Counted from the stretch's first letter, positions 52,615 to 61,517 are shown. The stretch: 64,000 nucleotides of DNA from an uncultured Paraprevotella sp. (GCA_944321365.1 CALULA010000002.1:124001-188000); one strand, 5' to 3'. Translations and numbers: made by a program. The notes: generated from the sequence alone by a model not told the origin.

Positions 52615-53114
52615 GTGTCACTTTGTTTTTAAGGTAACTGCGAAATTAGGTTGTGCTCGCTTTTTTCTTCGTCTTTGCACTGCCGGCCTTGATTGTCAGT
52701 AAGTGAAAACGATATTTGAGGCAAATGTACTATATTTTTAGTAAAATACAAAATAAATTTATCGTATTGTAGCGAAGTTGGCTGCAGCTTTTTGCTGACT
52801 TATAGGGAAGTGTTGCCTATGCGGACTGTTTGAATGAATGAACGGAATGTCTGTGGAACAGCGTCACTGTGGAGCTGTTTGAGAAACAATCTTCCGCAAG
52901 ACCGGACATTTCTTTGCGGAAGAAAATGTCCGGTCTTGCGGAAGGTCGGTGAAGTTTTTGCGGAAGAAATTCCGCGTGTTGCAGATTTAGTGTAATAGGT
53001 TGTTTTGCAAGCCGTTGTTCAAAGGGGTGCCGGAACCTGTTTTTGGTGTGGAAAGGGCGGGCGGCGCGTCTCTCTTTCCTGACGGGATGAGGCGGCACAA
53101 TGCGGTGCGCGGTC
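52615..53114. other. Intergenic stretch of 500 bases
   Basis: Between two minus-strand genes. The left part (52615-52800) is the AT-rich upstream region of the secreted helical protein gene, with no perfect TAnnTTTG (TAATTTCG is near). The right part holds repeat array D. No gene recognised. Confidence 0.5.
52891..53010. repeat. Array D: TTGCGGAA-type motif at 22-bp spacing, with a large inverted repeat
   Basis: TTCCGCAA is at 52892, then TTGCGGAA at 52914, 52936 and 52958, each 22 bp apart. Degenerate TTGCAGAT is at 52979 and TTTTGCAA at 53003. The first and third units are mirrored: a 20-base stretch starting CTTCCGCAAGACCGG (52891) recurs as its reverse complement ending at 52944, forming a hairpin of over 20 bp. 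Confidence 0.78.
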
Positions 53115-55175
53115 TCATGGTTCTTTGTCTTTCAGGTGTTTCAGGGTGATTTCCAGTCCGGGGTAGCCCGGATGGTTGTCGTCAATGATTCTTCCGTTCC
53201 GGTCCACAAGGATGTAGCGCGGGAGGGCGTTGAACGAGAAGAGATGCTGCAGGGTCTGGAAGTCGTGTTGCGGGATGCGGCAGGTCAGTTCGCCCGTCAG
53301 GTTCCTGGCCGTGAAGTCGTCGTAGAAGTCCTGCGGTGTGTCCTCGTCGCCCGTGACGAACACGAAGTCGATGTCCGGACTGTCGGCATACTTCTGCCGC
53401 AGTTCCCGGCTGTCCTCGATACCCTTGCGGCAGGGGCCGCACCAGCTGGCCCAGAAGTCCACCAGCACGTATTTTCCCTTGCAGGGGGCGATGAGGCGGC
53501 GGAACACGTCCGTTCCCGGTTCATCAGCCAGTTCGTAGCCCTCTTTCTCCTTGTGGGGACGGGCGGGGAAGATGTCGTCGATGGTGTCGAACACAATGCG
53601 GGTGAGGCGCAGGGGCTGTGCCATGTGGCGCGTGCACTCAACGCCGAGGCGCAGGGCAAAGTCGCGGTTCTTCTGCCGTGCGATGAAGTCCCGGCAGTTG
53701 CGTACGCCTGCCACCTGCCCGACGAATGAGTGCTGCCGTCCGCTGTAGGCGGCTATCAGACTGTCGGTGGCCTGCCATTGCCGGAGGTTGGTCTTGAACA
53801 TTTGCAGGGCCATTTCCGGGCTGTCGAACAGGCTGTCCCCGTTGAACGCTCCGAGGTTCTGCTCAGTCTGTTCATCCTGCAGCCGGGCAGCTTCCGGGTA
53901 TTTCTGGCGGAGCCGTGCGATGCTTTCTATGTAGGTGGCCATTTCCCGGTCCCCGATGAAAGTTGCTTTCCCGGTCTGGCTGTCCAGCTGTTGCAGCAAG
54001 GGCAGGTCGGCAGGGTCGGGCGTGATGCCCGTTTCCCGCATGACGGCCAGCATCGAAGGAGGGACGGTGAGCATGGGTTGTGCCGCGCCGAGCCAGACTT
54101 CGGAGAATTCCAGCTGGTTGATGAACTGTCCGAATCCCGGTACGGCCAGGGCCGCAGGGTCGTCCATCGGCATTTCGCGCAGGAAGCGGTAGTACGACTT
54201 GTCGCGGATGTCCTTTCCGGGCATTTGCGGCAGGTTGAAGAAGTTGATACCTGCGTTGAGACGCACTTCGTGGCGTAGCAGTGTGGCGGCGCGGGGCGTG
54301 ACGGGGCGTGCGGCGAATGCGGAATCCAGTTGCCGCAGATGGTCGGTGAGCCATTTCATCTGTGCCTGGAAGAATGCTTCGGGCGTCTGGTTCATGGCGT
54401 CCTGTATGAGGGATGGCGGTGGTGACAGGCGGTCAAGGCTGAAGGCGTTGTGGTCCGTTGTGGTCCGGGCGTTCCGGCCCATCACGGCCAGGTTGCCTTT
54501 CTGCAGGTTCCATTCATAGGGCGTCCGCTTGTTCCAGTCGATGTAAAGGGTGACGGTGTCTCTCGGTTCTGCGAAGAAAGGGACCATATACCGGCTTTCG
54601 ATGAAGAGAGTGCAGAACTGGGGATGCGCCATCGGCAGCTCGCCGCGGAAATGCCCGTCCGGCTCCACGGTCAGCACGGCGTTGTAGGCGTTCTTGCCCG
54701 CCTCCAGGAAGAAATCCTCCATCGGGATGAACAGTGTGCTGAAGCCTGCCTGCGCATTGTAGCCGTCGATGAAGCCCTGTACTATGGCGATGTCGGTGCG
54801 GAAGAAGTCGCCGAAGCGTGCCGTGTCGGCCGGGACGACACCGGGAAGCAGTTGCGGACGGCGGGCCAGCGTCTCTTTCCGTCCGTTGGTGTCGGTCAGC
54901 CGCAGGGTACTGTCCCGCCGGAGGGAGAGGGTGAGTTGCCGTTCCTGTCCGTCCTCGTTCCGTAGGGTCAGCACTGTGCTGTTCCGTTTCTCCCGGATGT
55001 CCGTATAACGGTAGAAGTCGTTGCCGATGATGGCCAGGCTGTCGTAGAAACCGTACCGCCAGGTGTCCTGTCCGTCGGTGGAGAACCAGTTGCTCCTGAA
55101 TGCCTGCGGCAGGCTGTCGGGCCGCAGTCCTGCTGTCAGGAGGAGGCCCAGAAGAAGAAGGGTCGTTTTTTTCAT
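53115..55175 (-). CDS. Exported protein with C-terminal TlpA-like thioredoxin domain
   Basis: Protein of 686 residues with a signal peptide (MKKTTLLLLGLLLTAGLRPDS). The first about 540 residues are unique-looking and mixed alpha/beta with a lone beta-rich start. The C-terminal about 130 residues are a TlpA/ResA-type thioredoxin: YVLVDFWASWCGPCRKGIEDS, with the redox pair in WCGPC (about residue 580), and cis-proline region NALPRYILVDRNGRI. Such Bacteroidetes proteins work as periplasmic thiol-disulfide reductases or as cytochrome maturation factors. It is 40 bases after sufE and ends before array D. Confidence 0.82.
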   Translation of the reverse strand: MKKTTLLLLGLLLTAGLRPDSLPQAFRSNWFSTDGQDTWRYGFYDSLAIIGNDFYRYTDIREKRNSTVLTLRNEDGQERQLTLSLRRDSTLRLTDTNGRKETLARRPQLLPGVVPADTARFGDFFRTDIAIVQGFIDGYNAQAGFSTLFIPMEDFFLEAGKNAYNAVLTVEPDGHFRGELPMAHPQFCTLFIESRYMVPFFAEPRDTVTLYIDWNKRTPYEWNLQKGNLAVMGRNARTTTDHNAFSLDRLSPPPSLIQDAMNQTPEAFFQAQMKWLTDHLRQLDSAFAARPVTPRAATLLRHEVRLNAGINFFNLPQMPGKDIRDKSYYRFLREMPMDDPAALAVPGFGQFINQLEFSEVWLGAAQPMLTVPPSMLAVMRETGITPDPADLPLLQQLDSQTGKATFIGDREMATYIESIARLRQKYPEAARLQDEQTEQNLGAFNGDSLFDSPEMALQMFKTNLRQWQATDSLIAAYSGRQHSFVGQVAGVRNCRDFIARQKNRDFALRLGVECTRHMAQPLRLTRIVFDTIDDIFPARPHKEKEGYELADEPGTDVFRRLIAPCKGKYVLVDFWASWCGPCRKGIEDSRELRQKYADSPDIDFVFVTGDEDTPQDFYDDFTARNLTGELTCRIPQHDFQTLQHLFSFNALPRYILVDRNGRIIDDNHPGYPGLEITLKHLKDKEP

Positions 55176-55215
55176 GGGTAAGTTTTGGGGGTGAAAAGAA
55201 AAAAAAGAGAACGTG

Positions 55216-55647
55216 TCAGGCGTTCTCTTCCTTTGTCTTGTAAGCCAGGGCGTACATCTTCATCTGCTTGAGCATGGACAGCAGACCGTTGCTGCGCGTG
55301 GGCGACAGGTGTTCCGCCAGGCCGATGCGGTCGATGAAGTACAGGTCCGCATCGAGAATCTCCTGCGGGGTGTGCCCGCTCAGTACGCGGATAAGCAGCG
55401 TGACGATGCCCTTCACGATGAGAGCATCGCTCTCGGCACGGAACGTCAGGATGCCGTTCTCGTAGTCGGCCTGCAGCCACACGCGGCTCTGGCAGCCGTC
55501 AATCAGGTTCTGGTCCGTCTTGTATTCTTCGGGGAGCGGCTCCTGTTCGCGCCCCATGTCGATGAGCAGCTGGTAGCGGTCCATCCAGTCGTCGAGGTCA
55601 CTGAATTCCTCAATGACCTCGTCTTGCAGTTCGTTGATGCTTTGCAT
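55216..55647 (-). CDS. SufE-family sulfur acceptor protein
   Basis: Protein of 143 residues that accepts persulfide sulfur from a SufS-type cysteine desulfurase for iron-sulfur cluster assembly. The catalytic cysteine lies in LIDGCQSRVWL (about residue 52). The N-terminal DDWMDRYQLLIDMG and C-terminal LSPTRSNGLLSMLKQMK segments are typical. ATG 55647 is chosen because the longer frame from 55749 would overlap the M28 peptidase gene by about 100 bases. No other suf gene is in the window. It starts 2 bases after the peptidase gene. Confidence 0.93.
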   Translation of the reverse strand: MQSINELQDEVIEEFSDLDDWMDRYQLLIDMGREQEPLPEEYKTDQNLIDGCQSRVWLQADYENGILTFRAESDALIVKGIVTLLIRVLSGHTPQEILDADLYFIDRIGLAEHLSPTRSNGLLSMLKQMKMYALAYKTKEENA

Positions 55648-55649
55648 TG

Positions 55650-56660
55650 CTATTCGTTTTCGTTGTAAATGACTTGTAATACGGTCTGTCCGACGGCTTT
55701 CAGTACCTGGCGGTCGATGTGGTCCATGTTGTCGTTCACGGTGTGCCATGTCGGTCCGAAGCCGGATGTGCCGTCGGTGAAATAAGGGATGATGTCGATG
55801 CAGGGAATACCGGCTGTCTGGTTTACCGGGATATGGTCGTCCACGGCGTAGCCTCCGTCACGGTCGGGGAAGAACTGTCCGTAGCCTATCTGGTGTGCGG
55901 TGCTCCATACGAGGTCCACCACCTGCGAGGCATACTGTCGCGAGTAGCCCTCTTTGGAGAATGTGCTGCCCGCTCCGCCTACCATATCCAGCAGGATGCC
56001 GAACATGGCCTTGTAGCCGAACACGTGCGGGTTGGCCGCCCAGTATTGCGAGCCGAGACACCACGATGTAGCGTCCGAGCCGGCTTTTTCCGACCATTGC
56101 GGTATGCCGTAGTCCTCTGCATCGAAACAGATGAAGTCCACGCCGATGTCGAGCGGATGGCTTTGGATGAGACGGGCCATTTCGAGCATGACAGCGATTT
56201 CACTGGCGGCGTCGTTGGCGGCCAGTACCGGCTTGTGCCAGTTGGCTTCATCCGGATCGTTGTCTGCCCAGGGGCGGCTGTCCCAGTGTCCGCAGATGAG
56301 GATGCGGGTCTCGGCTTCCGGATTGTAGGAAGCGATGATGTTGCGGGCTTTCAGTATGGTACCGTCGAAAGCACGTAAGTCGGCCCGTTGGTCGGTGACG
56401 GTGGCACCGAAACTTTTAAATTTCCCGGCAATGTAGTCACCGCAGCGGCGGTGCGCCTCAGTGTTCGGCACGCGCGGTCCGAATGCGCATTGTGCGGCTG
56501 TATAGGCATAGGCACTGTCGGCATTGAAGTCCGGGGCCTGGGCCATGGGGATGCTGTCCGTGCTCTCCGCACTGCGCTGTGTCTTGTTGCCGCAGGCTGT
56601 GCACACGGAGAGCAGCAGCACTGCCAGCAGGCTCCATTGTAACTTTACGGTCTTGCTCAT
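55650..56660 (-). CDS. M28-family zinc peptidase lipoprotein (glutaminyl-cyclase-like)
   Basis: Protein of 336 residues with a lipobox (CTAC, C23). The M28 zinc ligands are visible in order: CGHWDSRPWADND (about residues 121-133), AANDAASEIAVMLE (about 146-159) and FDAEDYG (about 190). Later come GMLLDMVGG-like (ILLDMVGG) and the histidine in DDHIPVNQTAGIPCIDI. The layout resembles bacterial glutaminyl-peptide cyclases as well as aminopeptidases, so it may make N-terminal pyroglutamate on exported proteins. Which activity applies is undecided. It lies between sufE and the C26-M19 fusion gene. Confidence 0.87.
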   Translation of the reverse strand: MSKTVKLQWSLLAVLLLSVCTACGNKTQRSAESTDSIPMAQAPDFNADSAYAYTAAQCAFGPRVPNTEAHRRCGDYIAGKFKSFGATVTDQRADLRAFDGTILKARNIIASYNPEAETRILICGHWDSRPWADNDPDEANWHKPVLAANDAASEIAVMLEMARLIQSHPLDIGVDFICFDAEDYGIPQWSEKAGSDATSWCLGSQYWAANPHVFGYKAMFGILLDMVGGAGSTFSKEGYSRQYASQVVDLVWSTAHQIGYGQFFPDRDGGYAVDDHIPVNQTAGIPCIDIIPYFTDGTSGFGPTWHTVNDNMDHIDRQVLKAVGQTVLQVIYNENE

Positions 56661-56685
56661 ATCTGTTGTCTTATGGTTTTTGGCT

Positions 56686-58455
56686 TTATGCTTGTCTGTT
56701 GTCCTGCACCTCCTGCATCACCCGCAGGAAGTTGCCGCCCCAGATGCCTGCGATGTCGGTCTCGCTGTAGCGTTCGGCCAGCAGGCGGCGGGTGAAGTTG
56801 ATGACTTCCGCTGCCGATGCGCAGCCGGGGATGCCGCCGTCGCCGTCGAAGTCCGTACCGATGCCCACGTGCTCCACGCCCATGAGGCTGACCATGTGGT
56901 TCAGGTGCTCTACGGCGTCGAGGATGGTGGCCTCGCCGTTCTTCCGCAGGAAGCCTTTGTACAGGGTCACTTGTGCCACGCCTCCTTTGCGGGCCAGGGC
57001 TTTCATCTGGTCGTCGGTGAGGTTGCGCGGCACATCGCACAGTGCGCGGCACGAGGAGTGGGAGCACACGATGGGCACACTGCTCAGCTCCAGCGCATCG
57101 TAGAAACTGCTTTCCGCTGCGTGCGACAGGTCCGCCATGATGCCCAGCCGGTTCATCTCGCGCACGGCCTCCCTGCCGAGAGCACTCAGGCCGCCGTGTT
57201 CGCCCTGTCCGCGTGCCGAGTCGCAGAGGTCGTTGTCACCGTTGTGGCACAGGGTCATGTAGACGATGCCACGGTCGCGGAAGTGCCTGAGCTGCGACAG
57301 GTCCTTGCCGATGGCATAGCCGTTCTCGATGCCCAGCATGATGGCTTTCTTGCCCGCCTGTTTCAGTCTCCACAGGTCGGCGGGAGTGCGGGCGATGTCC
57401 ACGGCTGTGCAGTTTGCGGCTGCCATGTGTTCTATTTGAGTCAGTATACGGTCGGCCTTGGCCGTAGCGGCCAGCAGGCCCGCTTCCGTGCGTTCCCGTT
57501 GCTCCAGGTAGGCCACCATGATGGTGGCGTCCAGCCGTCCCTCCGTCATCTTGTGCAGGTCCACCAGTACGTTCGGGTCGCGCTGGTCAAAGCGGATGTT
57601 CTTGTGGAAGAACATCGGGGTGTCGCAGTGGCTGTCCAGGGTGAGGATGTTCCGGTGCAGCTCCTTGGCCCGGCTGAAAGAGGCGGATTCCGCCGTCAGC
57701 CACTGGAAGAGCGGCATCATGCTCTCGTCCCCCCGCAGACAGAAGCATTCGGGATGCCACTGTACGCCCAGGATGGACTTGCATTCGGCCGACTCCACGG
57801 CCTCGATGACACCGTCCGGTGATGTGGCGCAGACCCGTAGATGAGAGCCTGGTGTCCTGACGGCCTGGTGATGGAAAGAGTTGACCGGCACAGGACCGTC
57901 GCCCAGGAGCGGGCGCAGGATGGTGCTGTCGTCCGTCGTCCGTATGGTGTGTGACGCATAGCGGCGGTCCAGCTGTTGGTCGTGCCCGATGAGTTGCTGT
58001 CCGGACTGCTGGCTGTAGATGTCCTGCCATACGCTGCCCCCCAGTGCGGCGGCCAGCATCTGTATGCCCCGGCAGATACCCAGCATTGGAATCTGTCGGT
58101 CGTAGGCCAGCCGGATGAGCAGCAGTTCGGCCAGGTCGCGCCGATAGTTCACGGCGTGCAGCTGCGGAATGGGTTCCTCGCCTGTGAACAGCGGGTTCAG
58201 GTCACCCCCGCCGGAGAGCAGCAGGCCGTCGATGCGTTCCACGGTGTTGACCAGCGCATCCCGGTCCTCGTAGGGCGGGATGATGAGCGGCGTTCCCCCG
58301 GCTTTCAGGACAGACTCGAAGTAGCCTTCGGCCAGTTCGCATCCTTTTTCTCCGAAGTTGCCCGTGATGCCGATGACCGGTTGCCGCCGGAAGCCTGGAA
58401 ACCGTTGGTGGAATCCGTTGTAGGCCGCCTGCCAGTCGAAGTAACCCGTGTTCAT
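56686..58455 (-). CDS. Fusion of C26 gamma-glutamyl hydrolase and M19 renal-type dipeptidase
   Basis: Single protein of 589 residues with two enzymes. Residues about 25-250 are a class I glutamine-amidotransferase-like C26 peptidase (PuuD type): nucleophile C128 in GICRGIQ, catalytic H234 and E236 in QWHPE. Residues about 262-585 are an M19 membrane dipeptidase: HxD at H276/D278 (DSHCDT), GIENGYAI, LCHNGDNDLCDS, DLSHAAESSFYD, CSHSSCRALC and GIGTDFDGDGG. Neither part has a signal peptide, so it is probably cytosolic. Together they could remove gamma-glutamyl groups and then split dipeptides. Its ATG overlaps the Lrp gene stop by 4 bases. Confidence 0.9.
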   Translation of the reverse strand: MNTGYFDWQAAYNGFHQRFPGFRRQPVIGITGNFGEKGCELAEGYFESVLKAGGTPLIIPPYEDRDALVNTVERIDGLLLSGGGDLNPLFTGEEPIPQLHAVNYRRDLAELLLIRLAYDRQIPMLGICRGIQMLAAALGGSVWQDIYSQQSGQQLIGHDQQLDRRYASHTIRTTDDSTILRPLLGDGPVPVNSFHHQAVRTPGSHLRVCATSPDGVIEAVESAECKSILGVQWHPECFCLRGDESMMPLFQWLTAESASFSRAKELHRNILTLDSHCDTPMFFHKNIRFDQRDPNVLVDLHKMTEGRLDATIMVAYLEQRERTEAGLLAATAKADRILTQIEHMAAANCTAVDIARTPADLWRLKQAGKKAIMLGIENGYAIGKDLSQLRHFRDRGIVYMTLCHNGDNDLCDSARGQGEHGGLSALGREAVREMNRLGIMADLSHAAESSFYDALELSSVPIVCSHSSCRALCDVPRNLTDDQMKALARKGGVAQVTLYKGFLRKNGEATILDAVEHLNHMVSLMGVEHVGIGTDFDGDGGIPGCASAAEVINFTRRLLAERYSETDIAGIWGGNFLRVMQEVQDNRQA

Positions 58456-58925
58456 GCTTGTTTGTTGTTCAGCACAATGGGGATTTCCTTATTGATGCTT
58501 TGCTCCAGTGAGATCAGCGTTTCGGTGGAGATGACGCCCGGAATTTCTTGTAGTTTGTTGTTCAAAAGCTCCATCAGATGTGCGTTGTCACAGGCGTAGA
58601 GTTTGATGAGCATGGTATAAGGTCCGGTGGTGAAATGGCATTCCACGACCTCTGGAATGTTGTTCAGCTCGTCCACGACCCGTTTGTACATGGAGCCGCG
58701 TTCCAGAATCACTCCCACATAGGTACAGGTGCTGTAGCCCAGTGTCTTGGGATCTACATGGTAGCCGGACCCGACGATGACGCCCAGTTCGATGAGACGC
58801 TGTACGCGTTGATGTATGGCTGCGCGTGATACGTTGCATTCTGCTGCCACATCTTTGAATGGGATACGAGCGTTGGTGGTGATAATCTCCAAGATTTTCT
58901 TATCTAAATTATCAATCTTTTCCAT
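58452..58925 (-). CDS. Lrp/AsnC-family transcriptional regulator
   Basis: Protein of 157 residues. The N-terminal helix-turn-helix is clear: DNLDKKILEIITTNARIPFKDVAAECNVSRAAIHQRVQRLIELGVI (residues about 5-50, read in parts). A RAM ligand-binding/oligomerisation domain follows (YVGVIL.., VVECHFTTGPYTMLIKLYA, IPGVISTETLISL). Lrp proteins respond to amino acids. Its stop overlaps the start of the C26-M19 peptidase gene, so it may control that enzyme in response to an amino acid or peptide product. The start is at ATG 58925, not 58985, which lies upstream of the -7 box. Confidence 0.92.
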   Translation of the reverse strand: MEKIDNLDKKILEIITTNARIPFKDVAAECNVSRAAIHQRVQRLIELGVIVGSGYHVDPKTLGYSTCTYVGVILERGSMYKRVVDELNNIPEVVECHFTTGPYTMLIKLYACDNAHLMELLNNKLQEIPGVISTETLISLEQSINKEIPIVLNNKQA

Positions 58926-58962
58926 GTTTTCTGTATTTGTATTGATTTGTACATTCTGTAAG

Positions 58963-58970
58963 CAAATATA
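58963..58970 (-). promoter_or_regulatory. -7 box of the Lrp-dipeptidase operon
   Basis: The minus strand reads TATATTTG, matching TAnnTTTG, 37 bases before ATG 58925. It rules out the in-frame start at 58985. Confidence 0.55.
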
Positions 58971-59002
58971 GGTCTTTTTTCGCAAACTGAGCTTGATTTC
59001 TG

Positions 59003-59045
59003 AAAAAAAAAAGACGCCAATCTTGTTTAGTGGCGTCTTTTTTTG
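59003..59045 (-). terminator. Terminator of the FKBP cluster
   Basis: AAGACGCCA (59011-59019) pairs with TGGCGTCTT (59031-59039), flanked by A and T runs on both sides. It lies just after the stop of the FKBP gene at 59062. Confidence 0.85.
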
Positions 59046-59061
59046 TAGCGTGTGGGTTTGT

Positions 59062-59958
59062 TTATTTCTCTATCTCCAGCAGCTCAACCGTAAAGATCAG
59101 TGTGGAGAAAGGAGGAATTTTTCCGGCTTCCCGTGCTCCATAACCCAATTTCTGTGGGATATAGATTTCCCATTTCGAGCCTACGGGCATGTGGGTGAGG
59201 GCTTCGGTCCATCCTTTGATGACCTGATTGCAGGCAAAAGAGGTCGGTTTCTTCCGTTCGTAAGAGCTGTCGAACACAGTCCCGTCTATAAGGCGTCCTT
59301 CATAGTGCACCTTCACTTTCGACGTAGCTGTAGGAATCTCGCCGTTGCCTTGTTTCAATACTTTATATTGTACGCCGGAAGGCAGCGTTTGTATGCTGTC
59401 TTTCTTGGCGTTGGCTTTCAGGAACTCCTCTCCGGCCTGTCTGTTCTTGCCGTACTTGCGTTCCATATTCCTTTCATAATAGTATTGCATCTGCTTTTGG
59501 GACACTTCCTCAGCACGTTGCAGACTCATGTCCGTTTTCTCTCCGTTCAGTGTCTTGCCGAATCCTTCTAAAAACAGTTCGCGGTTGATCACCTTGACCG
59601 AATCGTTGTCGGTGATCCGGCGATTCAGACCGGGAATGACCTGTTCTTCCACTTGTTGCCGGATTTGTAAGCCGGCGTTATAAGCCGTTTGTTTTTTGCG
59701 TTCTTCCTCGGATAAGACCGCATTAAAGCCTTCCATGAACTTGCTGAAGTAGGCGGTGTCTACATTCATGCGGCTGGTGACATATTGTTTCAGGCCTTGT
59801 GTGTTAGCCATTCCCAGCGCATAACTGAACGTATCTACCGAACAGGTGTCTACCTTTACGGTTTCGGCTTTCTGCTTCTTTTTGTTTTTCCGTTTGGCAC
59901 TGCCGTCGAAGCAGACCAAGAGAGCCAGCGAAAGAACTACAAACTTCAATCCTTTCAT
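59062..59958 (-). CDS. Exported FKBP-type peptidyl-prolyl isomerase
   Basis: Protein of 298 residues: signal peptide (MKGLKFVVLSLALLVCFDGSA), a basic linker (KRKNKKKQK), an FKBP_N dimerisation domain (about 45-190, SYALGMANTQGLKQYV) and a C-terminal FKBP domain (about 195-295). The FKBP domain has VKVHYEGRLIDGTVFDSSYER, VIKGWTEALTHMPVGSKWEI and GYGAREAGKIPPFSTLIF. Acts in folding of exported proteins. It is the last of three tandem FKBP genes and follows the lipoprotein paralogue by 10 bases. Confidence 0.92.
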   Translation of the reverse strand: MKGLKFVVLSLALLVCFDGSAKRKNKKKQKAETVKVDTCSVDTFSYALGMANTQGLKQYVTSRMNVDTAYFSKFMEGFNAVLSEEERKKQTAYNAGLQIRQQVEEQVIPGLNRRITDNDSVKVINRELFLEGFGKTLNGEKTDMSLQRAEEVSQKQMQYYYERNMERKYGKNRQAGEEFLKANAKKDSIQTLPSGVQYKVLKQGNGEIPTATSKVKVHYEGRLIDGTVFDSSYERKKPTSFACNQVIKGWTEALTHMPVGSKWEIYIPQKLGYGAREAGKIPPFSTLIFTVELLEIEK

Positions 59959-59968
59959 GATGTCTGGC

Positions 59969-60838
59969 TTAATCTTCGATGCTCAACAGTTCGATTTTGA
60001 ACTTCAGGGCTGAGAACGGTTTGATTTTTCCGGCTTCTCTTTCAGCATAAGCCTGTTCCTGCGGAATATATACCATCCATGTAGAACCTACCGGCATGTG
60101 CGTCAAGGCTTCTGTCCATCCGGGGATTACCTGGTTGCAACGGAACGTAGCGGGCGACTTGCGCTCGTAAGAGCTGTCGAAGATCGTGTCGTTGATGAGT
60201 CTGCCTTCATAGTTCACTTTTACACGATTGGTGTCGGCAGGAATCTCACCCTTGCCCTCGGTAATGACTTCATAATATACACCGTTGGCCAGTTTCTTGA
60301 TACCGGCTTTCTTAGCTATGTCGGCCATGAATTTCTCTCCGGCCTTTTTGTTCTCTCCGAAAGTCTTCTCCAAGCTTTTTGCTTTCACTTCCTTCATTTT
60401 GACCTGTGCTGTTTCCTGAGCCTGTTCCATGGTCATCTTGCCACCTTTCTCCAGCACACCGGCCACAAATCCTGCCATGAAGTTTTGCAGGCTGATGGTT
60501 TGTGTGGAATCATCACCGAAGATTTCGTAGTTGATGCCTTTCATCATCTGCTGGCTGATTTGCTGTCCGATCTGTATGCCGGCGTAGTAAGCCGTTTTCT
60601 TTTTGTTGTCGCCTGCATTGGCTCCTTCGTTCAAACCTTTCACAAATTCGTCCAGATAAGTAGTGTCTACGCCCAGACGGTTTACCAGATAAGGCTTCAG
60701 ACCTTGTGTTTGTGCCATACCAATGGAATAGCTCAGCGAGTCTACATCGTTCTTCATGTCTGCTTTCGGAGTGGACGAAGAACAAGATGAAATCAGCACT
60801 GCCAGTCCGGCAGCTGCAATAATACTTGTCTTTTTCAT
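59969..60838 (-). CDS. FKBP-type peptidyl-prolyl isomerase lipoprotein
   Basis: Protein of 289 residues with a lipobox (LISSC, C19) and a serine-rich post-lipobox stretch (SSSTPKAD). The FKBP_N domain starts SLSYSIGMAQTQGLKPYL. The C-terminal FKBP domain has VKVNYEGRLINDTIFDSSYER, VIPGWTEALTHMPVGSTWMV and AEREAGKIKPFSALKF. Close paralogue of the downstream gene, so the pair probably arose by duplication. Predicted to be lipid-anchored, while the neighbour is soluble or otherwise exported. Confidence 0.92.
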   Translation of the reverse strand: MKKTSIIAAAGLAVLISSCSSSTPKADMKNDVDSLSYSIGMAQTQGLKPYLVNRLGVDTTYLDEFVKGLNEGANAGDNKKKTAYYAGIQIGQQISQQMMKGINYEIFGDDSTQTISLQNFMAGFVAGVLEKGGKMTMEQAQETAQVKMKEVKAKSLEKTFGENKKAGEKFMADIAKKAGIKKLANGVYYEVITEGKGEIPADTNRVKVNYEGRLINDTIFDSSYERKSPATFRCNQVIPGWTEALTHMPVGSTWMVYIPQEQAYAEREAGKIKPFSALKFKIELLSIED

Positions 60839-60872
60839 TTTGTTTTTGATTTATGTAATAATGTTGTATGGA

Positions 60873-61478
60873 TTAAAGCACTTTAATCAGCTCTACATCG
60901 AAAATCAGTGTGCTGTAGGGCGGGATGGAATTGCCTGCTCCTCCGGCACCGTATCCCAGCAGATAGGGAATGAAGAAACGGTATTTTCCGCCTTCTTTCA
61001 TCAGTTGCAGCCCTTCTGTCCACCCGGCAATAACTCCGTTGAGGGGGAAGTCTGCCGGTTCGCCACGCTGCAGGCTGCTGTCGAATAGCGTACCATCGAT
61101 GAGCATACCTTCATAGTGACAACGGACCTTGTCTGTGGCTTTCGGACTTTTGCCGTTACCTTCTTTCAGTACCATATATTGCAGTCCGGAGGCCGTTGTG
61201 ACTACTCCTTCTTTCTGGGCGTTTTCTTTCAGAAATTTTTCGCCGTCAATTTTAGCTTGTTTTCCCTTGGCCTCTTTTTCTTTGTTCATGGCCGCTTCTT
61301 TCTCTTGAAAGTATTTGTTGACGATACCCTGTGCTTCATGATGCGACACAGCCAGAGCGTTGTTTCCGATTACGTCTTTGATGGCTTGGGCGAAGTCGTC
61401 GATGCACAGGTCGGTTGCTCCCATGCTTTTCAATTGTTGTCCGATTCCCAATCCCAGTGCGTAGCTTACTTTGTCCAT
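60873..61478 (-). CDS. FKBP-type peptidyl-prolyl isomerase, probably cytosolic
   Basis: Protein of 201 residues starting MDKVSYALGLGIGQQLK, with no signal peptide: a shortened FKBP_N domain then the catalytic FKBP domain (VRCHYEGMLIDGTLFDSSLQR, VIAGWTEGLQLMKEGGKYRFFIP, GYGAGGAGNSIPPYSTLIFDVELI). ATG 61478 is chosen since the longer frame from 61520 begins within the -7 box region. First gene of the three-gene FKBP run. It diverges from the sirtuin gene. Confidence 0.92.
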   Translation of the reverse strand: MDKVSYALGLGIGQQLKSMGATDLCIDDFAQAIKDVIGNNALAVSHHEAQGIVNKYFQEKEAAMNKEKEAKGKQAKIDGEKFLKENAQKEGVVTTASGLQYMVLKEGNGKSPKATDKVRCHYEGMLIDGTLFDSSLQRGEPADFPLNGVIAGWTEGLQLMKEGGKYRFFIPYLLGYGAGGAGNSIPPYSTLIFDVELIKVL

Positions 61479-61517
61479 TTTGTTGTGTTTCTTAAATAAG
61501 TATTCATACCAAAGGCG

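Noticed and set aside
56524..57822. Plus-strand frame of 432 codons opposite the C26-M19 gene
   Set aside because: Shadow; the minus-strand frame has intact C26 and M19 active-site motifs.
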